The position numbers and the translations under genes were made by a program. Positions 10,613 through 21,392 of a DNA stretch of 64,000 nt are shown piece after piece. The notes under the pieces were generated by a model. The model did not search any database. It was given only the letters and a program-made list of their open reading frames with translations, and was not told the origin of the DNA. Origin of the DNA: Conchocele bisecta. Its lineage: Eukaryota > Mollusca > Bivalvia > Lucinida > Thyasiridae. The stretch covers positions 16,976,042 to 17,040,041 of the forward strand of contig CM055272.1 of the NCBI GenBank assembly GCA_029237695.1, in the 5' to 3' direction. How positions within the stretch are numbered: the stretch's first letter is position 1; every line of letters starts with the position of its first letter.

Positions 10613-10866
10613 GAAATCGTCGCTGTATAGCGATCACCCCATCTCTGGTTTTCTAATTGCCAATACAAGTAGACGGACCCGTAGAAACCAATAGAGCAAT
10701 TAGCGGCGGGTGCTAATAAGCGGACGAATGTTTGGTAATAGGTCTATTAGCCGTCAAAATAAGATGGTACAAGCTGGTTTATGGCCGCCGAACTGCTATT
10801 TATATCACTGTGTATTTGCGCGCGCGGCTATGGGTGATGATAGCTCTACGAGATAATTACGCCTAA

Positions 10867-10946
10867 CCTAAATTTTCTGGCGGCCACGCAGGGCGACTTA
10901 CACGAAAGTCGCCCTGCGTGACCGCCAGCAAATTCGGGTTAAATTT
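10867..10946. mobile_element. Hairpin element O
   Basis: Arms carry ggcggccacgcagggcgact and agtcgccctgcgtgaccgcc around the loop tacacga. The outer part pairs aacctaaattt with aaattcgggtt. A partial relative is at 355-405. It is short enough to be a solo foldback element. Confidence 0.6.
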
Positions 10947-11154
10947 TCACGTGTAACCTTTGCATGATCACGGTCTACTGGGTTGTGTCACATGGTCTCG
11001 ATATATGTCAATGATGTATCCATTCACAGTGGTACCATACATGATAGTATTCGATTCCAACAGTGAAACCATGAGGCTATATTCATGTAAGCATTTTACA
11101 TGCACATTGTATTTTATAGGAGCTTGAAAATATGATGACGTAATATCATATTGT

Positions 11155-11400
11155 TTAACCCTTTCAACCCTAAGGAACTGGAATGGACTGTGCTATGCTA
11201 ATGTTCCGACCAATCCAATGGTCACAAAATGATTTTCAGATTCTTCCATTTATGAAAAGGGGGTGTTTTTGTTCTAAGAAATAGTAAAATTACTTTCAAA
11301 AAGTGCAGATCCTGATGAGACGGCTCGTTACGAGCCGGCTCATCTGAATCTGCACTTTTTGCATAAACCACTATAGCGGGCTTTCGGGTTCAAAGGTTAA
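11155..11400. mobile_element. Family I MITE, TTAA-flanked
   Basis: TTAA ccctttcaaccctaaggaac on the left and gctttcgggttcaaagg TTAA on the right. Core cctgatgagacggct CGTTACG agccggctcatctg. One terminal G is missing at the right. Confidence 0.85.
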
Positions 11401-11414
11401 GGCGTGCACTGAAG

Positions 11415-11610
11415 CGAGCCAATGCCGAGTTTCTAATGAACTCAGTCAACGAGTTTAATAAATACCGTATTAAATCCTCATAAATGTCAACTTAAATTTA
11501 CTGCATAAACACGGCATAATACACTGAATGTGTTTTCTGTGGCGGTATATTTTCTTGTATGCTTATTTATTACACAAGAATGAGTGTGTATGATTTTTAA
11601 TACAGCGTGT
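11415..11610. repeat. Family CC repeat copy
   Basis: The stretch gccgagtttctaatgaactc agtcaacgagtttaataaat accgtattaaatc parallels 31745-32060, with agtttactgcataaaca-type positions following. No terminal repeats are evident. 11640-12022 contains nothing I can assign. Confidence 0.45.
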
Positions 11611-12022
11611 TATTACATTGCGAAAACCCTTTGTATCCAGTAAGTTATTGTTCACATAGGATTGTTAAGGAAGTCAATGTAAATGATCGTTAGCGACCGA
11701 AGCATTTAGTTCGTTAAACAACCAATATGTTAGTTATTGTGATATAATATATGATATTTGCTATATATGATAGTTATTAATCTTGCAATATGTGAAATAA
11801 GTGGACCGCGATACTGGATAGCGATTGGCTCAGAAGGTAAGGCGAATTATATACGCGCTTGTATAATACATGTTACTTTTTTGACTCGTAAGGGAGTTCA
11901 AATACAGTATGTAACAAATAATGATGATACTTCAAACAAGGTGCATGATCACTTGGTTACAACAACAACAACGTCGCCGACTCCAAAATAAGTATTACAT
12001 GTATTTGATATTTTCCTTAATA

Positions 12023-12258
12023 TGCAACGGATTTTGATGAAATATGGCACAGCAAACGCGTCTTCATGAGATGTATTTCATGGTCCAGTGAGTTTGGCTC
12101 AGACTTATGTCGTTTTTGCAAAGAATCGATTTCCGTGTCGGAGACACGGAAATCGATTCTTCGCAAAAACGACAGAAGTTAGGGCGAAAATACAGACTAC
12201 CAAATGCAGCTTAACAAGACGCGTTTGATGTGCCATATTTCATCAAAATCCGTTACGT
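12023..12258. mobile_element. Palindromic element P
   Basis: Outer arms are acggattttgatgaaatatg gcaca ... tgtgccatatttcatcaaaa tccgt, with the inner arms gtcgtttttgcaaagaatcg and cgattcttcgcaaaaacgac around tttccgtgtcggagacacgg aaat. The whole 235 bp folds back on itself, with unpaired bulges between the two stems. Confidence 0.75.
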
Positions 12259-12707
12259 GATATGGATAAAATAAAAGAATACGTACTTTCAATCGGATGG
12301 ATTCTGGAAGTTTCAGTACTTGTTGTTGTTGTTAGTACCACGTGAGCATACACCTAATCAATGCTATATACGAAAGCATTGAATGACATACATGTACATG
12401 TATATGACATATTCTCGTTAAATATCGCCGGCATTGTCACAAGCGGACAGGTATTACACACCATATAGGCGACAGAGTAGAATGAATCGAAGTAATCAGT
12501 GTTAATGAGTTATAATATCCCGACAATAACCTGTCATATTGTTCTTAAGATGCATGGTCAATGGATAATAAGACACTAACATATAGATAATAACAAATGA
12601 AAAACTGACAGAACTGGACCTCTTCACCGATCGATCTATCCAATCAGGTGCCAAAATATATCACCGAGCGATAAATATGTCACCTGTATTCGATTAGTTC
12701 CCGTACT

Positions 12708-12953
12708 AAGGCGTGACGGGAGACATGCGACTTATGAGGTTTGTGAGTAGGGTACCGTGCGATCAAATATCACAATCCTATAGCCTGATAACAATCTATA
12801 TCACGTGTTAGAAGCATGACGTGTGTTTCATTGATGGAATGGCGAACAGCGCAGATCCTGATCAGACTGCGCGGATGCGCAGTCTGATCAGGATCTGGGC
12901 TGGTCGCAAATACCATAAGCCCCATTTCTCCATGCACAGCTACATATTTCGAC
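12708..12953. mobile_element. Family B MITE
   Basis: The stem reads gatcagactgcgcg GAT gcgcagtctgatc: both arms carry GCGC where most copies have GTGC/GCAC. The left end is mutated (gcgtgacgggagacatgcga); the right end ccccatttctccatgcacag is clear. The stretch 12260-12707 holds nothing assigned. Confidence 0.75.
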
Positions 12954-13128
12954 GTACATTCGGTGACAATATTTGTCAGGTGCCCAGGAAATAATTGCCG
13001 ATGTCAAGCTAACCACACATGAAAGGGATGAAACTGTCAATACACATATTAAGACATCATCAAAGCAAGGTCCGATGTTACTTTATGATAACATAATACT
13101 ATGCATATTGATGTGTACTGATATAATT

Positions 13129-13355
13129 ATGATATGTTCCGTTGTTTTCGATACCGTGCTTACCGATATTCACTGGTATATGATATGTTCCGTTCTTTTG
13201 GTTACCGTGCATAACGATATGCGCTGATATATGATATGTTCCGTTCTTTTAGATACCGTGCATGCCGATATTCACTGGTATATGATATGTTCCGTTCTTT
13301 TAGATACCGTGCATGCCGATATTCACTGATATATGATATGGTCCGTTCTGTTCTA
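13129..13355. repeat. 51-bp minisatellite
   Basis: The start atgatatgttccg recurs at 13129, 13180, 13231, 13282 and 13333, exactly 51 bp apart. Each unit contains ttttagataccgtgcatgcc gatattcactg. Because 51 is a multiple of 3, open frames run through on both strands; I treat them as repeat translations. Confidence 0.85.
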
Positions 13356-13647
13356 TATCGCATGTATATAGACATGTACATCATGACTAACCGAATCATT
13401 TTTTATTTGGGTTTCACTGTAATTTATTATATTGCCGTGTCTGTTCTTGACTGAAAATGACACACATTCTTCATGGAGTGCTTCATTACAATGGAACATC
13501 CCAGGGTGTTCGAGTTACAAATGTTCCACTGTATATATAACATGCAGTGTCATATGGTGACATTGCTTGAAAAATAAACAGCAGTAAATGTCAAATCCAA
13601 ATTCTACAGCACTGAGACTGTGTCACAGCTGCATTCGTATGTTAATG

Positions 13648-13663
13648 AGAGAGAGAGAGAGAG

Positions 13664-13740
<77 letters not shown>
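13648..13740. repeat. GA dinucleotide microsatellite
   Basis: An almost uninterrupted gagaga run of about 90 bp, broken by gatagagg near 13666 and gagg near 13700. Confidence 0.95.
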
Positions 13741-13745
<5 letters not shown>

Positions 13746-14035
13746 GTTGACATCGTTATAATCTCAATTGAAACAAACCAGCTAAAATAAATGTCACTAC
13801 AAATTGCAATTCAGTACTAATATATAAAACAAGCATATAATACCAATTTGGAAAAAAATCTGAATTTAACGCAATTCAAAAAAAAACTCCAGTTACCCTA
13901 TTTCAAACACGGATGTCTCGGATTCGACCAGCTTGTTACACACAGGGTAAACTTTAATTTATTTTACAAAGATTACTAACAAGCGCTATAGCACTGATAC
14001 AAATGCATTCGTTGGTACAATAGTAGGTGTAAGCG

Positions 14036-14165
14036 GTGTCAATGGTGTGGGAGGAAACCGGAGTACCCGGAGAACACATACGTGTCCCATCTGGCGATCA
14101 CCGTACCATCTCACATACTGCCACGACTGAGGATCCAACCCGGGGTCACATTGGTGAGAAGCCCG
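14036..14165. repeat. Widespread metazoan interspersed motif
   Basis: The stretch gtgggaggaaaccggagtac ccggagaacac, followed by gaggatccaacccggggtca cattggtgag, matches from memory a motif scattered through fish, amphioxus and mollusc genomes, probably SINE/LINE-derived. The open frame over it is a by-product. Downstream, 14350-14822 has no recognisable feature. Confidence 0.45.
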
Positions 14166-14822
14166 AAATTACCGATTGTGCTGACCGAACAACCCATAGG
14201 GTAACGGTAGGGAAACTGTATGTATGTATAGAAAATAGTGTAACTGAATCCGTCTCGGATTCGACTGGCGTGTTCGAAATAGGGTTACCGGGTTATTCTT
14301 GCGGTCCGCTATTAACGCCATCGCTGTACGGAACGACAGCCGCGTCATAAAAGCATACTGACCGCGTAAAGAAGCAATGTCATCATTAAAAAGTAAAAAC
14401 AGACCAATTTCTTCATGATTGACAGTCGATCTTCGGACAACTCTGTAATTACCGGTAGTAAACCTGTGGTCACTGCTATCTTTACTGTCCACTGTCCAGG
14501 TCAAGACGGGATATTTTGTTACCATTTCCATTGTCCGGAATTTGCTCTAGACTTAAAACATACACTTTACCGTACGTTTCAATTATATTGTCGAGCAGGA
14601 GACGTCGGGTCCGGTTTGTATTTGCGAACGTTATTATGATCTGCATTATCTTGTATCTCGTTAGTGAAGATAATGAACTGCACATGGAAAGTATTCGTGG
14701 AATGGTATGCGTTTGTTTGACGTGCTTTGTCAAATTATACCCTAATGATATGCGGACATACAATGCACATTGAAGATTCATACTCCCGTGGTGATATTTA
14801 TACATCTAGATCGGGAAGTGAA

Positions 14823-14906
14823 ATATCGATGGTCTAGTAACATAAGGTCGTAACTGCTATGCTAAAGCATAGCACTTACGACCTTATGTTACTAGACCAT
14901 CGATAT
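14823..14906. mobile_element. Solo hairpin Q
   Basis: Arms atatcgatggtctagtaaca taaggtcgtaa and ttacgaccttatgttactag accatcgatat enclose a second short stem ctatgct / agcatag. One base (c or t) differs at the junction. No flanking terminal sequence is visible beyond the arms. Confidence 0.7.
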
Positions 14907-15126
14907 AGTACTGTTATTAGAAACGTACTTTCGTTTCCCATTGAAACACTATGCAACGTCAATATGTTTCCATACTCATATTGGTCCGTGCCGGAACTAC
15001 ATAGTTCCCTCTAAACCAGCACTAAATTGTTTATTTTATTTATGTTTTGTATATATTTTGAGATGCATACAATTGCGAATGATGTACGTGTACAGTAAAC
15101 AGGATATTTGATTTGGTTATGGATAT

Positions 15127-15204
15127 TTGCCACTCATTCCGCCGCGCAACGATATTGCGCGACTTTAGGAGCGCAATATCGTTGCGCGGCGGAATGAGTG
15201 GCAA
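15127..15204. mobile_element. Perfect 34-bp-arm hairpin R
   Basis: Arms 15127-15160 and 15171-15204 are perfectly complementary; they begin ttgccactcattccgccgcg, and the 10-nt loop is gactttagga. The arms hold several CpGs (ccgccgcgcaacg), unusual in this AT-rich region. Confidence 0.8.
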
Positions 15205-15205
15205 T

Positions 15206-15262
15206 ACGGTAACCCTAACCCTTTAATACGGTAAAGTGGCAATACTGTAACCCTAACCCTTT
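15206..15262. repeat. Short duplicated taaccctaaccct stretch
   Basis: Two units of tacggtaaccctaacccttt and tactgtaaccctaacccttt lie 37 bp apart. They recall the TTAGGG telomere word but have only two copies of the word each. Confidence 0.4.
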
Positions 15263-15683
15263 CAATCGGAATATCGCACGCTGCGGAACTCGTGCATATT
15301 TCCACATACAAATCAAATAACCTATAATTATACATAGAATGAACACCACGGACAGCAACACAAATATAAATAACCCCACAACAACAACAAAGTAACACGT
15401 GACAGACAGCAGTTACGGAAATGTACACGTACAAGAGAGGGCCCGGTTGCATGTGACCGTAATGCGGCATCCATTTGTCCTTGACAACCGTTGTCAACAG
15501 CAATTTGATCATGACAGTGCGTAGTTAGCATGTCCAACACCACATAAAATAATACACCCATGTCATTTGAGAATGCGAATATATTGATCAGAATAATTAA
15601 TATTCTCTCGCCATAATGGCTATTGTCTTTTATTTGACTTTGCAATCCTGGGACTTCGTACGCTTAATTAAAACTTCGTACGC

Positions 15684-15930
15684 TTAACCCTTTCAACCGT
15701 ATGTAACTGAATGGGCTGCGATATGTTAATTTTGCAACCAATCCAATCATCGCAAAATGATTTTCAGACTATTCCATTTATAAAAAGGGAGTATTTGTTG
15801 TTCTCAAAAATATGAAAATTACTTTCAAACAGTGCAGATCCTGATGCGACGGCTCGTTACGAGCCGGCTCATCTGGATATGCACTGTTTGCATAAACCGC
15901 TATAGCGGACTTTCGGGTTCAAAGTGTCAA
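15684..15930. mobile_element. Family I MITE
   Basis: TTAA ccctttcaaccgtatgtaac on the left and actttcgggttcaaagtg TCAA on the right. Core cctgatgcgacggct CGTTACG agccggctcatctgg. The region 15265-15683 has no other assigned feature. Confidence 0.8.
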
Positions 15931-16079
15931 GTGCAAACGTGTCATTTAGACTGACAGCTGTCGTAACAACAAATGCTTGTAAATAAGTCGCTGCATTGAC
16001 CTGTACATGTTGAAAAACTACCATTAACCTCAACCAACACCGTAAGGCAGTAACCTAAATTCATACAAATGTTAGTAGG

Positions 16080-16122
16080 AACCTTTTTACCGCAGGAAGT
16101 TTAGTGAAACGGTCCCCATGTA
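16080..16122. mobile_element. Family F end fragment
   Basis: The stretch ggaagtttagtgaaacggtc ccc is the right terminus of family F. The remainder of the element is absent. Confidence 0.5.
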
Positions 16123-16207
16123 TGGTATGATATGTGTTGAACAGCCACGAGCTGACTATTCTAATTCATTAGCAAGCATCATTATCACGTTCATACTAAT
16201 ATCACAT

Positions 16208-16370
16208 ATCGTTTATTTAACCAGGTAAACTGATTATCATGAAATAATGCACAAGTGATTGGGTCCGTACGTTCAACCAACGAGTGAGCGTAGCGAACCG
16301 AGTTTGTTTAGCGGTATGACCAAATCACGAGGGAATTATTTCAAGATAATCAGGTACCTTGTTAAATAAA
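16208..16370. mobile_element. Imperfect palindromic element
   Basis: Arms gtttatttaaccaggtaaac tgattatcatgaaataat and attatttcaagataatcagg taccttgttaaataaac face each other about 95 bp apart. The inner pair is tgattgggtc / gaccaaatca. Confidence 0.65.
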
Positions 16371-16567
16371 CATGTTCGTTCATTTCACACATGATATAAA
16401 AAACAAAGCAATTTAAGCGTAAAATATGGCCAAGAGTTATGCGAATTAATTTCTGACGACGCGCCATAGTTACGGCGACTGTCTGAATCAGAGGGTGTGT
16501 CCGAGAACATGAGTTGTCTGGTCGAAGGAAATACGTCATTGCGACGTTACTGTCATATCTCCGGGTG

Positions 16568-16625
16568 TAAAACTCCGGGTATGGAAGGTGTTCGAGCCAA
16601 TTCCCACCCTTAAATATAAGCCGAA
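16568..16625. repeat. Family DD fragment, reverse of 10130
   Basis: Reads ccgggtatggaaggtgttcg agccaattcccacccttaaa tataag, the reverse complement of 10130-10190. 16630-17063 carries nothing else recognisable. Confidence 0.5.
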
Positions 16626-17063
16626 TCGAATGGTGTAAAGGTGCCGAGTGGTGTAATTCACCGTTAGATTTATGGAAACTACTGGCTAAAATGTAAGAAA
16701 AGTATATGCATGTATATGTATGGCATTCGCAGCGTAGACAGTTAAACGATAGCCAAGGTCCCAGAGTTCAAAGTTCATTTTAAAGTCAGACAGACCCGAG
16801 TTCCATCAAATCACGTAAACCATCCGCCGCATGTCTACCTGTTATATGATTTCAGCGCATGTGGGGCCGTATCAAGTACGCAAAGTTAATGATACACCAT
16901 CATGGCTGCCATAGACAAAAAACGCAAAACTGTAAAAAACACCGGTAACGACCAGTATGCATTGCGCAACTTTTGTTACCATCAACAACCCGGTGCATAC
17001 AAACAAGCCCGCCTACGCTTGTATATATTATTTCAATGTCGTACCATATCGCTACTGGTAACG

Positions 17064-17125
17064 AGAAATATTGCACAACGTGCAAACACGGACTTGTCCG
17101 TGTTTGCACGTTGTGCAATATTTCT
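17064..17125. mobile_element. Perfect 30-bp-arm hairpin U
   Basis: Arms 17064-17093 and 17096-17125 are perfectly complementary around a 2-nt loop (tt); the left arm ends acgtgcaaacacggac. No other copy was spotted in the window. Confidence 0.75.
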
Positions 17126-17621
17126 TTTACAAGTTCAAAATGAATGAAACTCATCCGATTCGGCTGTCTGTGTAGAATTTGAGTTCAACAGGAATGAAAA
17201 CAAGATCAGGGTGTATACTGACTACCAAATGAAAGAGGGACGGTTCTGTAGCGTTTGCCATATTCCTGAGGTAGATCGCTGCTATTGCAATCAAACATAG
17301 TTAGAAAATTGAAACTTGTTCGGCTTTGATGTCGATAATAACTTTTCAGTAATGTTCTAAGCGATAATAAGTTCCCAATGAATGCTCTAAGCGATGATTA
17401 GGAGGCAAGTCTGTCATCGCCCAAATTACCCGGATGATGAGGCTACCAAAAGCTTGTTTATTGTCTGCAATATTCAATATATTGTCTTGAAAATCAATTA
17501 CCTGTAACTTATCCCAGGCAGATATCATTAGCATTTGCCGGCAAACGTTGCAACGGCAGTCTGTGCTGTTGTATCTGATAGCTCGATTCTGTTCATATAG
17601 GTAACACCGAATTACGTAACT

Positions 17622-17830
17622 ATACGTGTCTGTGACTGGAGAAATGGGGATTATGGGATTTTGCGAACAGTGGAGATCCAGATCAGACTGTGCATGATCA
17701 GGATCTGCACCGTTCACAACACCATCAATGAAGCACCCGTCGAGCTTCTAACACGCAGTATACATGTAACAGCTATCATGTTGTAAGAGTTTGCTATCTG
17801 ATCAGGAGCGTCAATGGTCACAAAGTCGAG
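17622..17830. mobile_element. Family B MITE, reverse sense, partly deleted hairpin
   Basis: Starts gtgtctgtgactggagaaat ggggattatgggatt, then gatccagatcagactgtgca tgatcaggatctgcac: most of the return arm is missing. Then come catcaatgaagcacccgt and gctatctgatcaggagc, the reversed interior. The right terminus is not preserved. Confidence 0.7.
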
Positions 17831-18013
17831 GATTTGTTTTACTTGTACCGAACCTCACTTACTATTAAATGACACGACTGCTAGTTGCCATGTAATATTT
17901 CCAAGTAATAATGTGTAATAGTGTTTTTGATGAAGATGCACGGACGTGTTCACGCCTCGCCATTGCAATGACGTTTTCGACAACGAAATATGACGTTGTA
18001 ATGTGACGTGTTA

Positions 18014-18118
18014 CAGCTCAGGCACAGTCAATCAGACGGCTTGATTGCGAGTTAAGATTTCCAGTAGATGTTCAGAAACGTTTGACATCTGGGCAAGATT
18101 AACGCAGGCGGTGGTGTA
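18014..18118. mobile_element. Family A MITE, right half
   Basis: Begins within the stem (cagctcaggcacagtcaatc) and continues tgattgcgagttaagatttc ... gggcaagattaacgcaggcg gtggtgta. The left half is gone. Confidence 0.75.
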
Positions 18119-18119
18119 A

Positions 18120-18960
18120 TAGTGAAAAATCAGCATTTACAGGCCATGAATCCTATTGGAACACCCATGGAAAGGCCGCCAGTGCGTCGGCCATGTTCGG
18201 TATGCCTCTGTTCCCGCCACCGAGGGAGAGCCGCCATGTGTGGCGTTCCAGACCGCTTGGGAGACCCATGGTACGCAGTTTAGACCTCACCCGCGGATGA
18301 ATATGTTCCACAAGACGTGTGTGACCAGGGTAGATATTGACCATAATGCGCAGTCAATTGGTTTGACAATGGATATAGAAGTTGTTCACGAGGTGTGATA
18401 AGCGTACATCGAAGCGCACCTAGCAGAATGCTTGGACTATGGCGGTAGCGAACGGGATGAGGTGCGTTTTAAGAGTTTATCGCACAAATGTAGCCTATAT
18501 GATGGATGGGGGAATAAAGATGATAATGATGGTTGGGCGGTCGGATTCCTTATGCAAAGGCCATTAAAACAACACAACGTTTTCAAATGGTACCACTCGT
18601 GCGAAAATGGCACCACACTCGGTTAGACAACAGTCTGTTACTGGAAGTCAATATCGTTACACGCGTTTGTAAGTTTGTCCATACTCGTCGTCTTAACCCA
18701 CCGAAACATGTTCGTACACAGCTCCAAAAGTTAACGTATCCGTATACTGGACGAACACCATAACATTGTGCGGTTTCGTACCCGCGAATTCGAATTATAT
18801 TTGGTATGGCGACGTGCTAACGGGCAGAGTGTGCGGTTACACATCTATTTCCAGTAAAGACGTCCCTGTGTGAAACTCATCTCCGTCAGTTACCGCCAAT
18901 AACGACGCCGACATGGAATACATTACAGGCTACTTAGCTGCTACACGTAGCACCGTGAGG
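18120..18960. other. GC-richer unique region with unassigned open frames
   Basis: This stretch is more GC-rich than its surroundings and contains overlapping open frames on the plus strand (18156-18398, including FQTAWETHGTQFRPHPRMN; 18432-18626; 18533-18763). I recognise no domain, splice pattern or known family. It might be the remains of a gene or of an autonomous element. Confidence 0.2.
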
Positions 18961-18981
18961 CCCCGGGCCGGCATTTTGAAA

Positions 18982-19293
18982 TAAATAGAGAATAGTAGGT
19001 TAGTGCAGTGAATGGGAAAAAATAGCTGGCAAGGCTTAGGAAACGGGATGCGCGAGGCTCTGCCTCGCCCATCCCGTTTCCGTGCCGCGCCAGATAGTTT
19101 TCCCATTCACGGTACTAACCTACTATTCTATTTATCCAGTCAACACCTACAAATGGCTTTAAAATGAAAAAGAAAATAACCCCAGCCACCGCACATATTC
19201 ATACGCAGTGATTAGGTCGTATTGACAGGATATCAAAAATGTTTCACGGCACCGTATTTCACGGCACATACGCATTGTGTTGACGGGACAAAT
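18982..19293. mobile_element. Family C two-module MITE, reverse sense
   Basis: The hairpin module opens agagaatagtaggttagtgc, with stem aaacgggatgcgcgaggc / gcctcgcccatcccgttt. The second module runs from atccagtcaacacctac to gtgttgacgggacaaat. The family D fragment begins directly at its end. Confidence 0.8.
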
Positions 19294-19295
19294 AG

Positions 19296-19378
19296 AGAAT
19301 ACCAGGCTAGTGTCTTTTAGTATCAAGTTTATCAGACACAGCTAGGAAACGCGTAGGGATTCCGAGGCTCGCCGAAAT
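19296..19378. mobile_element. Family D left part abutting family C
   Basis: Reads gagaataccaggctagtgtc ttttagtatcaagtttatca gacacagctaggaaacgcgt, then breaks off at the hairpin centre (ccgaggctcgccg). Confidence 0.7.
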
Positions 19379-19389
19379 TTGATTCAGAC

Positions 19390-19625
19390 CAAGTTTAAAC
19401 AACGTTCGATACCGTTCGATTGAACTTTCTCTGCAGAATTGTTCAGACTAACTACATAAGTAATGCTGCTAAATTTGCTATTGGCGGACTTGTAGTGCTA
19501 ACGGCTGGAACATGGTCATCATTAAAAAGAAGAAACCGCAGTCGTGTAGATGAAAAATAAGATTTACCTGAGACCTGATGGGCGCCGCTATTAATTATGT
19601 GTAAACAATAGACCACGTGATGTGC
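19390..19625. repeat. Family N dispersed repeat
   Basis: Shares with 55960-56195 the landmarks atgctgctaaatttg, ggctggaacatggt, atcattaaaa, gaaaccgcagtcgt, gatgggcgccgc-type and gtgtaaacaatagaccacgt ga. Termini are unclear. Confidence 0.65.
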
Positions 19626-19670
19626 ATGTAGGAGCAAACTGGTAACGTTAGTTAAACTGTTAATGTGAGA

Positions 19671-20141
19671 TACGGAGCCCGCACAGGGGACATGGACTGT
19701 TCGCTCCCACGAAATAACAGTTCGTTCCCTCAATGTGACAATTCGTTCCCTCGAATTAACAATTCGTTCCCACGATATAACAATTCGTTCCCTCTAATTA
19801 ACAATTCGTTCCCACGATATAACAATTCGTTCCCTGAATTTAAAAATCCGTTCCCTCGATTTAATAATTCGTTCCCACGAAATGACAATTCCTTCCCTCA
19901 ATCTAACAATTCGTTTCCTCGAATTAACACTGAATTCGTTCCTACGATATAACAATTCGTTCCCACGAATTAACAATTCGTTCCCGTGGGAACGAATTGT
20001 TATTCCGTGGGAACGACTTGTTAAATTGAGGGAACGAATTGTTAATTCGTGGGAACGAATTGCTAAATTGAGGGAACGAATTGTTATTTCGTGGGTACAA
20101 ATTAATAACAAAAAGTTTACGTCACCTGAGGGGGCTCCGTA
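19671..20141. mobile_element. Family M: inverted 21-bp repeat array with TACGGAGCC ends
   Basis: Left end tacggagcccgcacagggga pairs with the right end cacctgagggggctccgta. Between them about 13 units of a 21-bp repeat (attcgttcccacgaaataaca, alternating with a ccctcaattt-type unit) run forward to about 19985. They then switch to the reverse orientation for about five units. The open frames full of NSFPR or ERIVISW are translations of the array. Its partner is 58098-58529. Confidence 0.85.
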
Positions 20142-20421
20142 GTGAGAAGCAATTCGTTCAAATCTTCGTACGAATATTTTTATCGTAAGAAGTTCACGGG
20201 TCCCTGATACCGGGCCTCATCTATTCACCTTCCTATGTATTCGCTTTATGAATCAATTTCTCAAAGTTAACTTGGCATCCGAGAAGACATAAAATATATT
20301 AAGTAATTCGGGTACTCCGCGGGCCATCGGTGTTCCGCAATACAATACCTGGAGACAATTAGCATGGATCACATGTTGCTAACTGGTAATATCCACAGTA
20401 GATCGGGGCTTATCGCTTGAT

Positions 20422-20537
20422 TACACCACCGCTTGCGGTAATCTTGCCAATATTTGTCATAAAAATTGTTCTTGGTTGCGAGTTGAGATGGGCAATAGAC
20501 GTTGTCATCTGGGCAGTTTTAACGCAGGCGGTTGTGT
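20422..20537. mobile_element. Family A internal-deletion derivative
   Basis: Both ends are present (tacaccaccgcttgcggtaa on the left, ttaacgcaggcggttgtgt on the right) but the central stem is gone, leaving 116 bp. The gttgcgagttgagat marker of family A is retained. Confidence 0.75.
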
Positions 20538-20594
20538 CTGTTCATTATTGAAAATGACACTAAATTGTTGGCGAAGTGCTTAACTACAGTGAGA

Positions 20595-20634
20595 CCTCAC
20601 AAGGTGTTCGGTTTACAGAGGTTCAACTGTATAT
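20595..20634. mobile_element. Family G end fragment
   Basis: Reads gagacctcacaaggtgttcg gtttacagaggttcaactgt a, a degraded end of family G. Confidence 0.45.
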
Positions 20635-20935
20635 CATTGTAATCGGCACTATAATGAACATATGTGCACTGAAAGTCTCATTTATTTATTAAATGTCTGG
20701 TAACGTTTCGAAATGCAATGTACATGACGAGTATGGAGAGGCACATTACGTTTCTTTATTCTATAGATGTTCCGATGATCCAAGCTCAAACGGAAAGAAA
20801 GATACCCCCAACAAAATCAAGTCAATATTTTGTTAAACAGAACATACACAAAGAATGCGGCATATAACACAAAAACAAAACAAGCGACAAAGGACATAAT
20901 AATCATGATTTAGCTACTGATTTATCCTGGAATAA

Positions 20936-20998
20936 TGTTCTTAGAAACACATGGCGGCCAAAGCACGTTTTGGCCGCCCTGTGTTTCTAAGAACATTC
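20936..20998. mobile_element. Solo hairpin V
   Basis: Arms aatgttcttagaaacaca and tgtgtttctaagaacatt flank an inner stem ggcggccaaa / ttttggccgcc. One or two bulged bases interrupt it. Nothing else is assigned between 20540 and 21392. Confidence 0.7.
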
Positions 20999-21392
20999 TA
21001 CAACGGACCATAATCTAAACGCACCGATGGTGTCACCCATTCCCGGTGCCAACACACACAAAGGATGCGCCAAACTGATGCAGTTGCAGAGGTCTTCTGC
21101 ATTCGGATGAACGCATTGCCAGGCCGGAATGCTCGTAAGGTAAACCGTGTTCCGCACCGCACATTCTCACGTGCTCATGAGTTACGTAAACAACCGAATG
21201 CCACCGTATAGTTGGGTCCGTAACGAGGCGCTGGATTTACGATCAATATCGCGTCGAGCCGATTCATGCCGAAGAAAGAACAAATTTGACGTGTGATATA
21301 TTGCTTACGGGTTTGATGCAAGAAGAGTCGCATTCTAGTGTCTTGGTTTCCTTGTGTGTGTCTATGGTGGTATATTTCTGACATCTACATAA

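Noticed and set aside
14036..14350. 104-codon frame starting SMVWEETGVPGEH
   Set aside because: It covers an interspersed repeat motif seen in many animal genomes and has no protein domain.
15206..15262. Telomere-like taaccctaaccct
   Set aside because: Only two short doublets separated by other sequence; too few to be an interstitial telomere tract.
19665..20142. Open frames rich in NSFPR or ERIVISW on both strands
   Set aside because: They follow the 21-bp repeat of family M (a multiple of three) and disappear outside the element.
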